From: Marimicrobium sp913061115 | GTDB taxonomy: Bacteria > Pseudomonadota > Gammaproteobacteria > Pseudomonadales > Halieaceae | DNA: 64,000 nt | Reading direction: 5' to 3' | NCBI RefSeq assembly: GCF_047729875.1 | Contig: NZ_CP159826.1 | Span: 2,294,001 to 2,358,000, forward strand | In this document: positions 25,954 to 34,232 of the stretch, piece after piece | Layout: each line of letters starts with the position of its first letter | Position numbering within the stretch: the first letter of the stretch is position 1 | Program-made: the position numbers and the translations under genes | The notes under the pieces: model-generated | What the model was told of the DNA's origin: nothing | The model's input: the letters and a program-made list of their open reading frames with translations, nothing else | Databases searched by the model: none

Positions 25954-26633
25954 TGGCAGCGGCACAACACAGTAGCCACAGACCACCATCAGATACAAAC
26001 ACGCCCCGAGCGGTGTTTGGAAATTCGCCTGAGACGCTTGCACAGATCTACCGAAGCGATGTGCACTTGGCAGTATGGCAACGACAAAAAACGCCCTGTT
26101 TACCGAATGAATGGCGGCTCCGTAATGGCGGCAAACCCATCAGTCAGCGCACAACATTATCCTCTGCCAACGTGCGCAATCTAGAGGAAGCGGTGCCAGT
26201 GCTTGCCCCTTACCCTGAGTTGAGTGAGGACATCGGGCTACTGGCAGACATGTTTAGCTACCTTTTTGAGCTGACCGCTATTGGCCTGAGGATCGCAACA
26301 CTGACACAGCCGATGTGCCCAAAATTCCATGTCGATAGAGTCCCCTGTCGCCTCATCACGACCTATGTCGGGCCGGGCAGTCAATGGCTGCCCCACCACT
26401 GCACGGATCGCAGCAAACTGGGTGCAGGCAGCGCGGGGCTGAGCGATGCGGAGAGCGGCCTATATCCTTCAACGGACGCGATTCAGACGCTGAGAGCAGG
26501 CGATGTGGCGCTACTCAAAGGTGAATCTTGGGAAAACAATGAAGGTGCAGGGCTTGTTCACCGTTCGCCCGCTGTAAAGTCAGGCCAACAGCGGCTGCTA
26601 CTGACCCTTGATTTCGCCGTCGCCAGCGGCTAG
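25953..26633 (+). CDS. DUF1826 family protein
   Basis: A 226-residue cytosolic protein matching DUF1826. Conserved features are CPKFHVDRVPCRLITTYVGP, WLPHHCTDR, and GDVALLKGESW...GLVHRSP, an arrangement of His, Asp and Arg that resembles a cupin-like or 2-oxoglutarate-dependent metal site; that resemblance is my inference. DUF1826 genes are frequently found next to Zur-regulated COG0523 genes, as here, where the start overlaps the previous stop by one base. The ATG at 25953 gives the expected N-terminus. The biochemical function is unknown. Confidence 0.8.
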   Translation: MAAAQHSSHRPPSDTNTPRAVFGNSPETLAQIYRSDVHLAVWQRQKTPCLPNEWRLRNGGKPISQRTTLSSANVRNLEEAVPVLAPYPELSEDIGLLADMFSYLFELTAIGLRIATLTQPMCPKFHVDRVPCRLITTYVGPGSQWLPHHCTDRSKLGAGSAGLSDAESGLYPSTDAIQTLRAGDVALLKGESWENNEGAGLVHRSPAVKSGQQRLLLTLDFAVASG

Positions 26634-26677
26634 CGAAAACGGCCTTGTCTCGGCGGTTGCGGAGTATACTTTTCACA

Positions 26678-26694
26678 ATGATATATTGTATCAT
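26678..26694. promoter_or_regulatory. Putative Zur box upstream of the DUF2796 gene
   Basis: ATGATA-TATTG-TATCAT is a perfect palindrome with 6-bp arms and contains the shared GATAT-N3-(A/G)TATC core at 26680-26692. It lies 74 bp before the DUF2796 start and just after the DUF1826 stop, so it probably governs an internal promoter. Confidence 0.65.
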
Positions 26695-26767
26695 GCTTGC
26701 CGTGTTGCGGAGTGAGCAATGGATCAAGCCAATTTTCGCCGGATCCCGTGGCAAAGAAGGAACGGTT

Positions 26768-27400
26768 ATGAGCGGCATACAATCTCAACGATGGCTACTG
26801 AGGGTGATTGCGTTAGGGCTAGTAGTGTTTGTACCGCCATTAGCTGCCGGTGCAACGGGCCAGCATGATGCTCATGTTCATGGTGTCGCAGAAATCACTC
26901 TGGCCGTTGAGGATCGCAAGGTCGAAATCGTCCTAATGGCGCCAGCCATGAGTGTTGTGGGTTTTGAGCACGAGGCGGCAAGCGAGGTTCAGGTGGACGC
27001 CGTTTCCAGCGCACGCAGACTGCTCAGCAATGGCGCTGCTTTGTTCAGTTTTAAAGGCGCACGGTGCGAGTTGCAGGAGGCAGATGTAGATGTGTCTGCC
27101 GTTTTTAATGGCGCAGAGACTGGTCATACAGGGCACGATGACCATGACACTCGTCAGTCCGAAGAGGAATTTTACGGGGGCGATGAGTCCCATGGGGGTG
27201 ATGAAGGTGAGCAGTCCCACAGCGATATCAGCGCACACTACACCTTTATTTGCGCGCAGGGTGAGAAGCTCGAAGCTGTGCGCGTCGGCGGAGAGGAATT
27301 GCCTTTCGGGCTAGAGACCATCAACGCGGCATGGGTGTCCGATAGGGCGCAAGGCGCGGTCGAGTTGACCGCAACGAAACGGCTGATACCGTTGAATTAA
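26768..27400 (+). CDS. DUF2796 periplasmic metal-binding protein (ZrgA-like)
   Basis: A 210-residue exported protein. The signal peptide ends near PPLAAGA, then HDAHVHGVAEITLAV, the signature start of DUF2796. A central linker rich in His and acidic residues (HTGHDDHDTRQ...ESHGGDEGEQSHSD) looks like a Zn-binding loop. DUF2796 proteins belong to a Zur-regulated zinc-uptake locus with an ABC ATPase, an FtsX-like permease and DUF3299; in Vibrio cholerae the locus is called Zrg. All of those partners are present in this window. The ATG at 26768 is chosen because it opens the signal peptide, with GAAGGA upstream. A Zur-like site precedes it. Confidence 0.85.
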   Translation: MSGIQSQRWLLRVIALGLVVFVPPLAAGATGQHDAHVHGVAEITLAVEDRKVEIVLMAPAMSVVGFEHEAASEVQVDAVSSARRLLSNGAALFSFKGARCELQEADVDVSAVFNGAETGHTGHDDHDTRQSEEEFYGGDESHGGDEGEQSHSDISAHYTFICAQGEKLEAVRVGGEELPFGLETINAAWVSDRAQGAVELTATKRLIPLN

Positions 27401-27444
27401 CATATAGCCTAGGTCGAAAACTAACAACAGTGAAAACACAGAGC

Positions 27445-27864
27445 ATGTCCAACGATACAAACACGCTGCAGTCTATGGCCGATAAGGCATCCATTGGATT
27501 ATCGGCCTTATGCGCATTGCATTGCCTTGCTCTACCCCTAGTGGTCGTTCTATTGCCGTCTTTGGTGGCGCTAGGGCTTGAGGACGAAAGCTTTCATTTG
27601 TGGCTGGTTATCGTCGTGATTCCGGTGAGCGCCTACGCGTTGGTTATGGGCTGCTCTAAACACCGTAGGGTGGGTGTGCTTTACACCGGATTTCTTGGAA
27701 TGGGTATTCTTTGCCTAGCGCCCTTTCTGGGGCATGAGTTTTTGGGCGAATTCGGTGAAAAACTACTGACCTTGGCAGGAGCCGTGATAATCGCCGCAAC
27801 GCATGTTAGAAACTTTCGACTCTGCAGGCAAAGCACTAGCTGCAACTGTCCTGAGTCAGGGTAG
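27445..27864 (+). CDS. MerC-domain inner-membrane protein
   Basis: A 139-residue protein with four hydrophobic segments and the MerC signature near the N-terminus, ASIGLSALCALHCLALP, whose Cys-x3-Cys is a likely metal site. MerC proteins carry thiophilic metals across the inner membrane, and paralogues recur in Zur-controlled clusters, where zinc transport or sensing is suggested. It follows DUF2796 by 44 bp. Starts at GTG 27430 and ATG 27445 are both possible; the ATG is preferred. The C-terminus ends with CRQSTSCNC, a further Cys cluster. Confidence 0.8.
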   Translation: MSNDTNTLQSMADKASIGLSALCALHCLALPLVVVLLPSLVALGLEDESFHLWLVIVVIPVSAYALVMGCSKHRRVGVLYTGFLGMGILCLAPFLGHEFLGEFGEKLLTLAGAVIIAATHVRNFRLCRQSTSCNCPESG

Positions 27865-28032
27865 ATGTCTGCGGGAATTTTTCAGGCTCTTTATTTGGAT
27901 CCTAAAATATTTCCCGAGACAGGCCGACCGAATAAAGTCTGGGCGGCACATGATACTCATGTTTATGATCGGCCCTTCAAATTAAGTGTGATAAGAACCG
28001 GTAGAGCCATGGCATACAATTATGGGCAATGA
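27865..28032 (+). CDS. Small 55-residue protein in the zinc cluster, unrecognised
   Basis: An ATG immediately after the MerC stop, with AGGG 5-8 bp upstream, opens 55 codons ending at a TGA (28030-28032) that overlaps the start of the next GTPase gene (ATG 28022). The protein reads MSAGIFQALYLDPKIF early and has HDTH in the middle, with YDRPFKLSV after it. It is soluble with no membrane segment. The tight coupling on both sides and the ordinary amino-acid composition suggest a real gene. HDTH could bind metal. I recognise no family. It may be overlooked because it is shorter than common cut-offs. Confidence 0.5.
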   Translation: MSAGIFQALYLDPKIFPETGRPNKVWAAHDTHVYDRPFKLSVIRTGRAMAYNYGQ

Positions 28033-29035
28033 CAACCTCGCTATTCTTGCGGTTCCTACCAATATCATTACGGGGTTTCTAGGAGCAGGAAAAACGTCAG
28101 CCATTTTAAACCTACTAAAATGTAAGCCTGCTGGCGAACGGTGGGCAATCTTGCTCAATGAATTTGGTGAAATCGGAGTAGACGGCAGTATTGTTCAGGG
28201 GCAGAGTCACGAAGACGATGGCGTGTATATTCGCGAAGTGCCTGGGGGCTGTATGTGCTGCACCAGTGGACTACCTATGCAGATTGCACTTACACAGTTG
28301 CTGCGGCGCGCGCGACCCCACCGCTTACTCATCGAGCCAACAGGGCTAGGCCATCCGGTAGAGGTGCTGCAAACACTGTCCTCGGACTATAATCGCGATG
28401 TCCTCTCGATTCAAAAGACACTGACCCTGGTGGATGCCCGCAATCTTTCAGATGAACGATACACCACGCATGCCTCGTTCCTGCAGCAACTCTCGATTGC
28501 CGACATTATAGTAGCAAATAAGGATGACCTTTCCTCGGATAAAGACCGACGCGCACTACAGTCTTTCGTGAGAGGCGTTTGTCGACCTGACATGCAGATC
28601 GTTTATACCCAATACGGGCGCCTAGAATTAGCACTGCTATCGGGCGCCACCGGCACCGAAGTCGACCCCGGCATTGATGATGATCGAAAGCTTCAGCCGG
28701 TACTGGCAAGCGGCCTTCCGATTCCGGAGTGTGGGTACATTACTGCGATAAATGGAGGGGAAGGGTTCGAAAGTATTGGCTGGCGCTTCGGCCCTGAAAA
28801 GGTTTTTGACCGCGCACGCTTATTGACTTTCCTGCGCCGTCTTGATGTTGAGCGTATGAAGGCAGTCTTCATCACCAATGATGGAGTGTTTGCCTACAAT
28901 ATGACCCGCGATGCGTTAACGGAAGGTGAACTGGACGACTGTGAAGAAAGCCGCGTAGAGATCATAGCAGACCGAATTGAACCCGATTGGTTACACGATA
29001 TTACAGCTTGCGTTGCCGATGAAAACAGAAATTAA
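28022..29035 (+). CDS. COG0523-family GTPase, second copy
   Basis: A 337-residue G3E GTPase. It has the P-loop GFLGAGKTSAILNLL, the CxCC-type motif GGCMCCTSG, IEPTGLGHP, and the base-specificity motif NKDD. It is shorter than and clearly diverged from the first copy at 24742, with a reduced C-terminal domain, like the YjiA-type subgroup. Two different COG0523 proteins in one zinc cluster suggest two clients or two steps of zinc delivery. The start overlaps the 55-codon gene. Chaperone function is inferred from family and context. Confidence 0.87.
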   Translation: MGNDNLAILAVPTNIITGFLGAGKTSAILNLLKCKPAGERWAILLNEFGEIGVDGSIVQGQSHEDDGVYIREVPGGCMCCTSGLPMQIALTQLLRRARPHRLLIEPTGLGHPVEVLQTLSSDYNRDVLSIQKTLTLVDARNLSDERYTTHASFLQQLSIADIIVANKDDLSSDKDRRALQSFVRGVCRPDMQIVYTQYGRLELALLSGATGTEVDPGIDDDRKLQPVLASGLPIPECGYITAINGGEGFESIGWRFGPEKVFDRARLLTFLRRLDVERMKAVFITNDGVFAYNMTRDALTEGELDDCEESRVEIIADRIEPDWLHDITACVADENRN

Positions 29036-29037
29036 TC

Positions 29038-29634
29038 TTAATAGGGTTCGTAGTCCATCATCTGCAGAGAATAAGTCGACATCGCCATGTCATTCTCGGT
29101 AACTTGCGTGGAAAGCTTCCCTGATATCCACAACGGTGTAGACAACTCCTCTACTGTGAGTCCTCGAGGAGCGTCCACCAAAACAATCTGGTTGGGCGGG
29201 GGCGGTGGCATGTGCAGGCAGGCGCCGAAGTAAGGGACTAGGAAGAATTGAGTAATGACCTGATCCTCATTGAACTCAAGAGGAACGACAAATCCCGGAA
29301 GCCTAATCATTAGGCCATTCATTTCAGGCCTGACCTCGGTTGAAATCAGTGCCTGCTGATACGGGTCATCGCTGGCAGTCGCAATGGCGTTTTTGATATT
29401 GCTGTCTATCTGATCTTCTATTGAACCATCTTCGGTTTCTGAAATGTAAGCCGGCGGGTTCATAAGAATTTCAAGGACGTCCTCAGGTATAAGGTCTGGC
29501 CATACAATTGTCTCGAACTGCTGTTCCTCATCCTCATTCTGAGCCGCCAGACACTGCACTGGAAGCCAGAACAATACTGACAAAAAAACTGCAGTCACTG
29601 TCGCAGGACCGCACATTGGTAATCGCTTTATCAT
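29038..29634 (-). CDS. DUF3299 exported protein (zinc-cluster component)
   Basis: A 198-residue exported protein. The signal peptide is MIKRLPMCGPATVTAVFLSV and onward to LAAQ. The family core is present: TEVRPEMNGLMIRLPGFVVPLEF, LVPYFGACLHMPPPPPNQIV (Cys and His, likely metal ligands), and the ending TYSLQMMDYEPY. DUF3299 proteins accompany the DUF2796/ABC system and are often Zur-controlled. It is divergent from the ABC ATPase, with a Zur-like site between them. The start at 29634 was chosen for its signal peptide and AGGAAG 5-6 bp upstream. Confidence 0.82.
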   Translation of the reverse strand: MIKRLPMCGPATVTAVFLSVLFWLPVQCLAAQNEDEEQQFETIVWPDLIPEDVLEILMNPPAYISETEDGSIEDQIDSNIKNAIATASDDPYQQALISTEVRPEMNGLMIRLPGFVVPLEFNEDQVITQFFLVPYFGACLHMPPPPPNQIVLVDAPRGLTVEELSTPLWISGKLSTQVTENDMAMSTYSLQMMDYEPY

Positions 29635-29674
29635 AGCTACTTCCTGAGGTGGAGATTGAACATGATTCGACAAT

Positions 29675-29687
29675 GATATAACATATC
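29675..29687. promoter_or_regulatory. Putative Zur box between DUF3299 and the ABC ATPase
   Basis: GATAT-AAC-ATATC, with flanking TG and TT, matches the motif at 24518 and 26680. It lies between divergent genes that both belong to the zinc system, so one site could control both. Confidence 0.65.
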
Positions 29688-29736
29688 TTATAATGAAATC
29701 AAAATACGTCTTCCGCTGTCCTGGTGCAATCTGACA

Positions 29737-30408
29737 ATGATGATCGAGCTCGACGGGGTAAGCGTCACCCAGCCCAGTGCCCCTGATTTATCTATTCTGG
29801 AAATTGATAATTGGTCCGTCGCTGACAGGCAGACAGTATTCGTGCACGGTCCTTCCGGCTCAGGCAAGTCGACGTTACTCAATCTAGTCAGCGGTTTACT
29901 GGAATGCCGAGAGGGAGGCGTCTCGGTTCTCGGCGAGCGATTAGACCAAATGAGCCGACGTCGACGAGACCGTTTTAGAGCAAATCATATTGGATATGTA
30001 TTCCAGCGTTTTAATCTTGTCCATTATTTGAATGCGATTGAGAATATTGAGCTTGCCCGGAGCTTTTCTGAGCGTGGCGATCGCAGGACAGGGGCAGATG
30101 CAATAAGGCCCCTTTTGGAGTCACTTAATGTGGCATCGCGAGAGTGGCACAAACCAATCTCTCAACTCAGTATGGGGCAGCAGCAGCGAGTTGCTATTGC
30201 AAGAGCACTGGTGAATCGTCCAGAGCTGTTGGTTGCCGATGAGCCGACCTCCTCGCTTGACCAAGACAACCGCGATACGTTCTTATCTGTTTTGATGTCG
30301 ATTATTGAGGAGCATAAGATGACGCTTCTGTTTGTGAGCCATGACATGGGACTCGCCCAGCACTTCACTCAGGTGCAGGCGCTGAGCGAAATCAACCGAG
30401 TAGCGTGA
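29737..30408 (+). CDS. ABC transporter ATPase (LolD/MacB type), zinc cluster
   Basis: A 223-residue ATPase. Walker A GPSGSGKST, Q-loop in GYVFQRFNLV, signature LSMGQQQRVAIARALV, Walker B LLVADEPTSSLD and a terminal H-loop (LLFVSHDMG) are all present. The sequence is of the LolD/MacB/FtsE class, which works with FtsX-like permeases in mechanotransmission rather than classical import. Divergent from DUF3299 across a Zur-like site, and followed by the permease after 7 bp. By analogy with Zur-regulated Zrg-type loci it powers a step of zinc acquisition; the direction of transport is unsettled. Confidence 0.87.
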   Translation: MMIELDGVSVTQPSAPDLSILEIDNWSVADRQTVFVHGPSGSGKSTLLNLVSGLLECREGGVSVLGERLDQMSRRRRDRFRANHIGYVFQRFNLVHYLNAIENIELARSFSERGDRRTGADAIRPLLESLNVASREWHKPISQLSMGQQQRVAIARALVNRPELLVADEPTSSLDQDNRDTFLSVLMSIIEEHKMTLLFVSHDMGLAQHFTQVQALSEINRVA

Positions 30409-30415
30409 GTCGACC

Positions 30416-31660
30416 ATGTTTCTAAAAATTGCCATCAAGAGCCTGTTGAACCGCAAAGGGTCTGTGATTATGAGTCTGCTGGCTATCAGCGTGGCGATTT
30501 TCGTGCTTCTTGGAATTGAACACATTCGGCAGCAGGCCCGTGATAGTTTTGCCAGCACTGTGTCAGGCGTTGACCTTATCGTGGGCGCCAAAACTGGGAG
30601 TCTCAACTTGCTGCTTTATTCGGTGTTTCGCGTAGGCACACCTACAGACAACATTAGCTGGAAGGCTTATCAAGAAATAGCTGAAAGCAAAGATGTGGCC
30701 TGGGCGATACCTATATCATTGGGTGATTCACACAATGGCTACAGGGTGTTGGGGACGACACCTGACTATTTTGAGCATTTCAGCTTTGGCAACAAACATA
30801 CGCTAGAGTTTGTCGAGGGTGAGGCGTTTGAGGGCGTTTTTGATGTTGTGCTCGGAGCAGAGGTCGCACGCACGCTTGGCTATGCTCTCGGAGACGAAAT
30901 TACTCTCGCGCATGGCGTGGTGAGCACTAGTTTTAGCCTTCATGAGAATAGTCTCTTCACGGTCGTCGGTATCCTCTCTCCTACTGGAACGCCTGTGGAC
31001 CAGACTGTCCATGTGCAGTTGCAGGGTATAGAAGCTATGCACGCTGGCTCCGAATCGGGCTTTGGAGGCGCAGCGAGTTACGATCAAAGTCAGTTGGAAG
31101 CGGACGAACTAGAACCCAAGAGCATCACCGCCTTTATGCTCGGTTTGAAATCGCGAATGGTGACCTTTCGTCTTCAAAGGGAGATCAACGACTATAGCGC
31201 GGAGCCGCTACTGGCGATACTGCCTGGCGTGGCGCTGTCTGAACTATGGCAGATGGTTGGCGTCTTCGAAAGTGTCCTACGCCTAATCTCAATGTTGGTC
31301 CTTGTCGCGGCTGTTCTAGGTCTTGGCGCTGTGCTGTTGGCCTCGGTGCGGGAGCGAAGTCATGAGATACATCTCTTGCGCGTACTCGGGGCTCCATCGT
31401 ATTATCTGTTCTTCTTGATGGAGTTGGAAGCACTGCTGATTTGTCTGGCAGGTATCGTATTAGGCACAGCTTGCCTGTACTTATGCTTAGCGTTTTTGGG
31501 GGACTCACTTTTTGCAAATTTTGGACTGCATCTGGATGCGGGCGTATTTACCCAAGATGGACTGGTGATACTCTTTTTTGTTCTGGCCGCTGCGCTTACC
31601 GCAGCAGCGATTCCATCAATGAGGGTATACTCCCAGGCTAAGGCCTATAACGTGCAATGA
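30416..31660 (+). CDS. FtsX/MacB-type ABC permease, zinc cluster
   Basis: A 414-residue inner-membrane protein: one N-terminal helix (residues ~18-35), a large periplasmic domain (~40-280) with VDLIVGAKTGSLNLLLY, then three helices at the C-terminus (~285-400). This is the MacB_PCD plus FtsX layout. It partners with the upstream ATPase. VDLIVGAKGSPLQL-type sequences are characteristic of this zinc-locus permease subgroup. No membrane-fusion protein is present. Confidence 0.85.
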   Translation: MFLKIAIKSLLNRKGSVIMSLLAISVAIFVLLGIEHIRQQARDSFASTVSGVDLIVGAKTGSLNLLLYSVFRVGTPTDNISWKAYQEIAESKDVAWAIPISLGDSHNGYRVLGTTPDYFEHFSFGNKHTLEFVEGEAFEGVFDVVLGAEVARTLGYALGDEITLAHGVVSTSFSLHENSLFTVVGILSPTGTPVDQTVHVQLQGIEAMHAGSESGFGGAASYDQSQLEADELEPKSITAFMLGLKSRMVTFRLQREINDYSAEPLLAILPGVALSELWQMVGVFESVLRLISMLVLVAAVLGLGAVLLASVRERSHEIHLLRVLGAPSYYLFFLMELEALLICLAGIVLGTACLYLCLAFLGDSLFANFGLHLDAGVFTQDGLVILFFVLAAALTAAAIPSMRVYSQAKAYNVQ

Positions 31661-31710
31661 GCAAGTCAAATGGCCTCGCGATTAAGTGGTCGCGGGCATG
31701 AGGAGTTAGT

Positions 31711-32208
31711 ATGGTGAGAAGAAGCGTTTTCTTGATGACTTGTCTGGTATTAGCACTCGGCCCAGTTAAGGCCCTGGCGTGTGCTGGACACCTGTATCTC
31801 GACCCAGACGAGATGGGATTTTTCGCGGGTGCCGTGGTGCGGATGGTAGGATTAGCGCCACCAGAACCGATTTTCGAACTAGAGCATGTCGAAATGATCA
31901 AGGCAGTGGTGGGCGAAGAACGTGAGATCGTCGTTGAGTTCGCCAGACCATTTTTTTCTAAGGATGTGCAGTTGACGGTGACTGGAACTGAGAACATTAA
32001 AGTGCTTGACGAAGATTTTCCGCTCGAAGAGCGGGTAGGAACAGTTCGAATACGCTTTGAGGCGCTTGGCTCGGGCTTCGAAACTATGAGGTTTACCGTA
32101 ACCGGGCAGCATAAAGGTGAAACAGTGCGAGAGTTTGGCCGAATCTATATCAGCGCAGATGATAAAGTAGATGCGCAAGACAACACGCTGCAGGTGAGCG
32201 GTCGCTAA
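31711..32208 (+). CDS. Exported protein of unknown function in the zinc cluster
   Basis: A 165-residue protein with a signal peptide (MVRRSVFLMTCLVLALGPVKALA) followed directly by CAGHLYLDPDEMGFFAGAVVRMVGL. The remainder alternates beta-strand-like segments (IVVEFARPFF, VQLTVTGTENI, TMRFTVTG), consistent with an Ig-like beta sandwich. The Cys, His and Asp at the mature N-terminus could be metal ligands. It lies between the zinc permease and zur on the same strand, 50 bp after the permease, and probably belongs to the same transcript. I recognise no named family; it may be an accessory periplasmic subunit. Confidence 0.65.
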   Translation: MVRRSVFLMTCLVLALGPVKALACAGHLYLDPDEMGFFAGAVVRMVGLAPPEPIFELEHVEMIKAVVGEEREIVVEFARPFFSKDVQLTVTGTENIKVLDEDFPLEERVGTVRIRFEALGSGFETMRFTVTGQHKGETVREFGRIYISADDKVDAQDNTLQVSGR

Positions 32209-32223
32209 CCGTATGAGGAGTGA

Positions 32224-32700
32224 TTGAAAATAAGCAGGGTCAATACAGCTGAGATACATGCAGTCGTTGACGAAGCGGAGCAGCGTTGCAGAGACAGGGG
32301 GGCTCGCCTTACTGTAAAGCGTAAGCAGGTGCTGTCGGGTCTTTTGTGCTCAGAGACAGCTTTATCTGCATACGAGTTAGTAGACTATTGCTACAAAGAA
32401 TATGGGTATGCCATCCCAGCGATGTCGGTGTACAGAATTCTTGCGTTTCTTCAGAGTCAAAAGTTGGTGCACAAATTAAACCTAGCCAACAAATATGTCG
32501 CGTGTGCTCACATATTGTGCAGTCACGATCATGAGGTGCCACAGTTTCTTATCTGTGGGAGTTGTCAGCGCGTTGAAGAAATCAGTGTTTCCAAGTCAAC
32601 GATTAAGTCCGTGCGACAAAGCGTTGAGGATGCCGGCTTCGATCTAGTCAGTCCGCAAATTGAGATGAATTGCCTCTGTCATGACTGCCGAGACCGTTAG
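32224..32700 (+). CDS. zur: Zur, zinc-responsive Fur-family repressor
   Basis: A 158-residue DNA-binding protein: an N-terminal winged helix (LTVKRKQVLSGLLCSE, then AIPAMSVYRILAFL), then a dimerisation domain with the histidines HILCSHDHEVPQFLI. Structural zinc is bound by two CxxC pairs, C111-G-S-C114 and C152-H-D-C155. The length and paired CxxC fit Zur better than Fur. The TTG start at 32224 is supported by AGGAG about 5-6 bp upstream. It is last in the zinc cluster, 15 bp after its neighbour, suggesting co-transcription. It likely represses the three motif sites in this window. Confidence 0.88.
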   Translation: MKISRVNTAEIHAVVDEAEQRCRDRGARLTVKRKQVLSGLLCSETALSAYELVDYCYKEYGYAIPAMSVYRILAFLQSQKLVHKLNLANKYVACAHILCSHDHEVPQFLICGSCQRVEEISVSKSTIKSVRQSVEDAGFDLVSPQIEMNCLCHDCRDR

Positions 32701-33267
32701 CGTCTAACCTACTGAGACCCCTCCTCTATCGAGAGAATTCTAAGCCAAGCACAAGACAAGAAGCGAGCGCACTGACCCTGAGATCCCGATAATGTTCAGC
32801 GCCAACAACATGCCTCCCAAAATTGAGCAGATTGGAAACTGCAGCACGCTGATAAGTGCTGGAAAGTCACTACGTGTAACATGCGGCTTTACTAACCCAG
32901 GCCCGGCGGCAAACCAAAATCTCCTCGCGCATAAGGGCGCTCCGTGAAACCGGCCATCTGGATGGCTGGGCGGCCTTCATGAAATCTATCACTGCCCGAT
33001 AAACTTTGCCGAAGACTGATCACACGGGCAACCGTGGTAGCATTAGAACATGGTTTTTTGCGTGACAAATTAGCAGCAATAATGAGGGCTTCGACTCGAG
33101 AGAACTCGATCGCTATCAACGAGCTAATTGAGGCTAGAGTTTTTCAGCTTTGTGTCCGTGGAAACAATTGTGATCGATTTATCCTGTTTCATCGATAAAG
33201 CCTGAATTAACGAAGCGCAGTAGCATCAACAAAAAGTCGCGCTAGGTGCCAACCCTCAATGTGCGTG
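32701..33267. other. Intergenic region after zur
   Basis: No gene recognised on either strand. The segment ends at the stop of the minus-strand oxygenase gene. Small inverted repeats (ATCGAT pairs near 33175-33197) are present without a T-run. No terminator for zur is obvious. Confidence 0.4.
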
Positions 33268-34194
33268 TTAAACCCTAAAGTGGGAGATCTGAATCTCTTC
33301 CCCATAATCATCATAGTCTCCCATCGCTCGCATGCGACGAAACTCGGCCCAGGATATCGGTTTATAGCGCGCAGGGTTGGCGGGGGACACTGCCGGGGGG
33401 AGCGGCTCGACGATCGCAGTGTAGTCCGGGTTGCAAAAGTACGCTGCGCTGTATCTCGCGATCTCATTGCTCGCCCGAACCCGATGCAAGGGCGCGCGGT
33501 ATTGTTCATTCGACCAGACCTGAAGCATATCTCCGATATTGATAGTCAGAGTATCCGCCACCGGTGTCACGTCGACCCAGGTGTCGTCTCTGAGCACCTG
33601 CAGGCCAGCCAGCCCGTCTTGCAGTAACACGGTAATGGCGCCAGCGTCTGAGTGTTGGCTTATGCCGTGCGGCCCGGCAGGGGCCGCATCGGCTCCAGCC
33701 AGTAAATCAGCAAGAGGATAGTGGTTCAGCCGGAGAAAACTGCTGTGTCCGCGCTGGAAGTGGCACTCTAAAGTTTCTCGTTCAGCGCCCAGGCTCTCGC
33801 AAAAAATTCCCACAAGTTGCAGAGCGAGCCGATGGCAGGCCAGCGCGTAGTCTTCAAGTATTGCTTGAAACCCTGGCGGCGATGGAGGCCAGGGCGTGGC
33901 TTCGTCTGGCGCATAATCGAAGATTTCCTTGCGGTCTCTCAGGTTCTTGGTGAGTTCCCTGTCGTAATAGCCGAAGGGGCTATCCATTGTGCGGGAGACA
34001 CTCTGTTTGATGTCCAGTGGTAAGCTGAAAAAATCACGGCTTACAGCCTGCATTGAAGTGATTAGCTGCGCGTCAACGCCGTGGTTGGCGACGCTGAAAA
34101 ACCCCCACTCGGCACAAGCGGTGGCCAGTTTTTCGATACTCTGTCCCGAAGTACCCTGTAGGTCGATCACTGGCACCATCGGACTACTCGCCAT
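33268..34194 (-). CDS. Isopenicillin-N-synthase-family 2OG-Fe(II) oxygenase
   Basis: A 308-residue cytosolic non-heme iron oxygenase. The DIOX_N region is MVPVIDLQG and WGFFSVANHGVD. The iron triad His-x-Asp...His is in GISQHSDAGAITVLLQDGLAGLQV and LHRVRASN. The 2-oxoglutarate-binding RxS is in RASNEIARYSAAYFCNPDY. These proteins hydroxylate or cyclise small molecules; in bacteria they are mostly unassigned. ATG 34194 is used; a TTG nine codons upstream is an alternative. It lies beside mobile-element remnants and may be cargo. Confidence 0.82.
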   Translation of the reverse strand: MASSPMVPVIDLQGTSGQSIEKLATACAEWGFFSVANHGVDAQLITSMQAVSRDFFSLPLDIKQSVSRTMDSPFGYYDRELTKNLRDRKEIFDYAPDEATPWPPSPPGFQAILEDYALACHRLALQLVGIFCESLGAERETLECHFQRGHSSFLRLNHYPLADLLAGADAAPAGPHGISQHSDAGAITVLLQDGLAGLQVLRDDTWVDVTPVADTLTINIGDMLQVWSNEQYRAPLHRVRASNEIARYSAAYFCNPDYTAIVEPLPPAVSPANPARYKPISWAEFRRMRAMGDYDDYGEEIQISHFRV

Positions 34195-34232
34195 AATTGG
34201 TTGCTGAAAGGAAGATTGCAATTGTACAGCAT

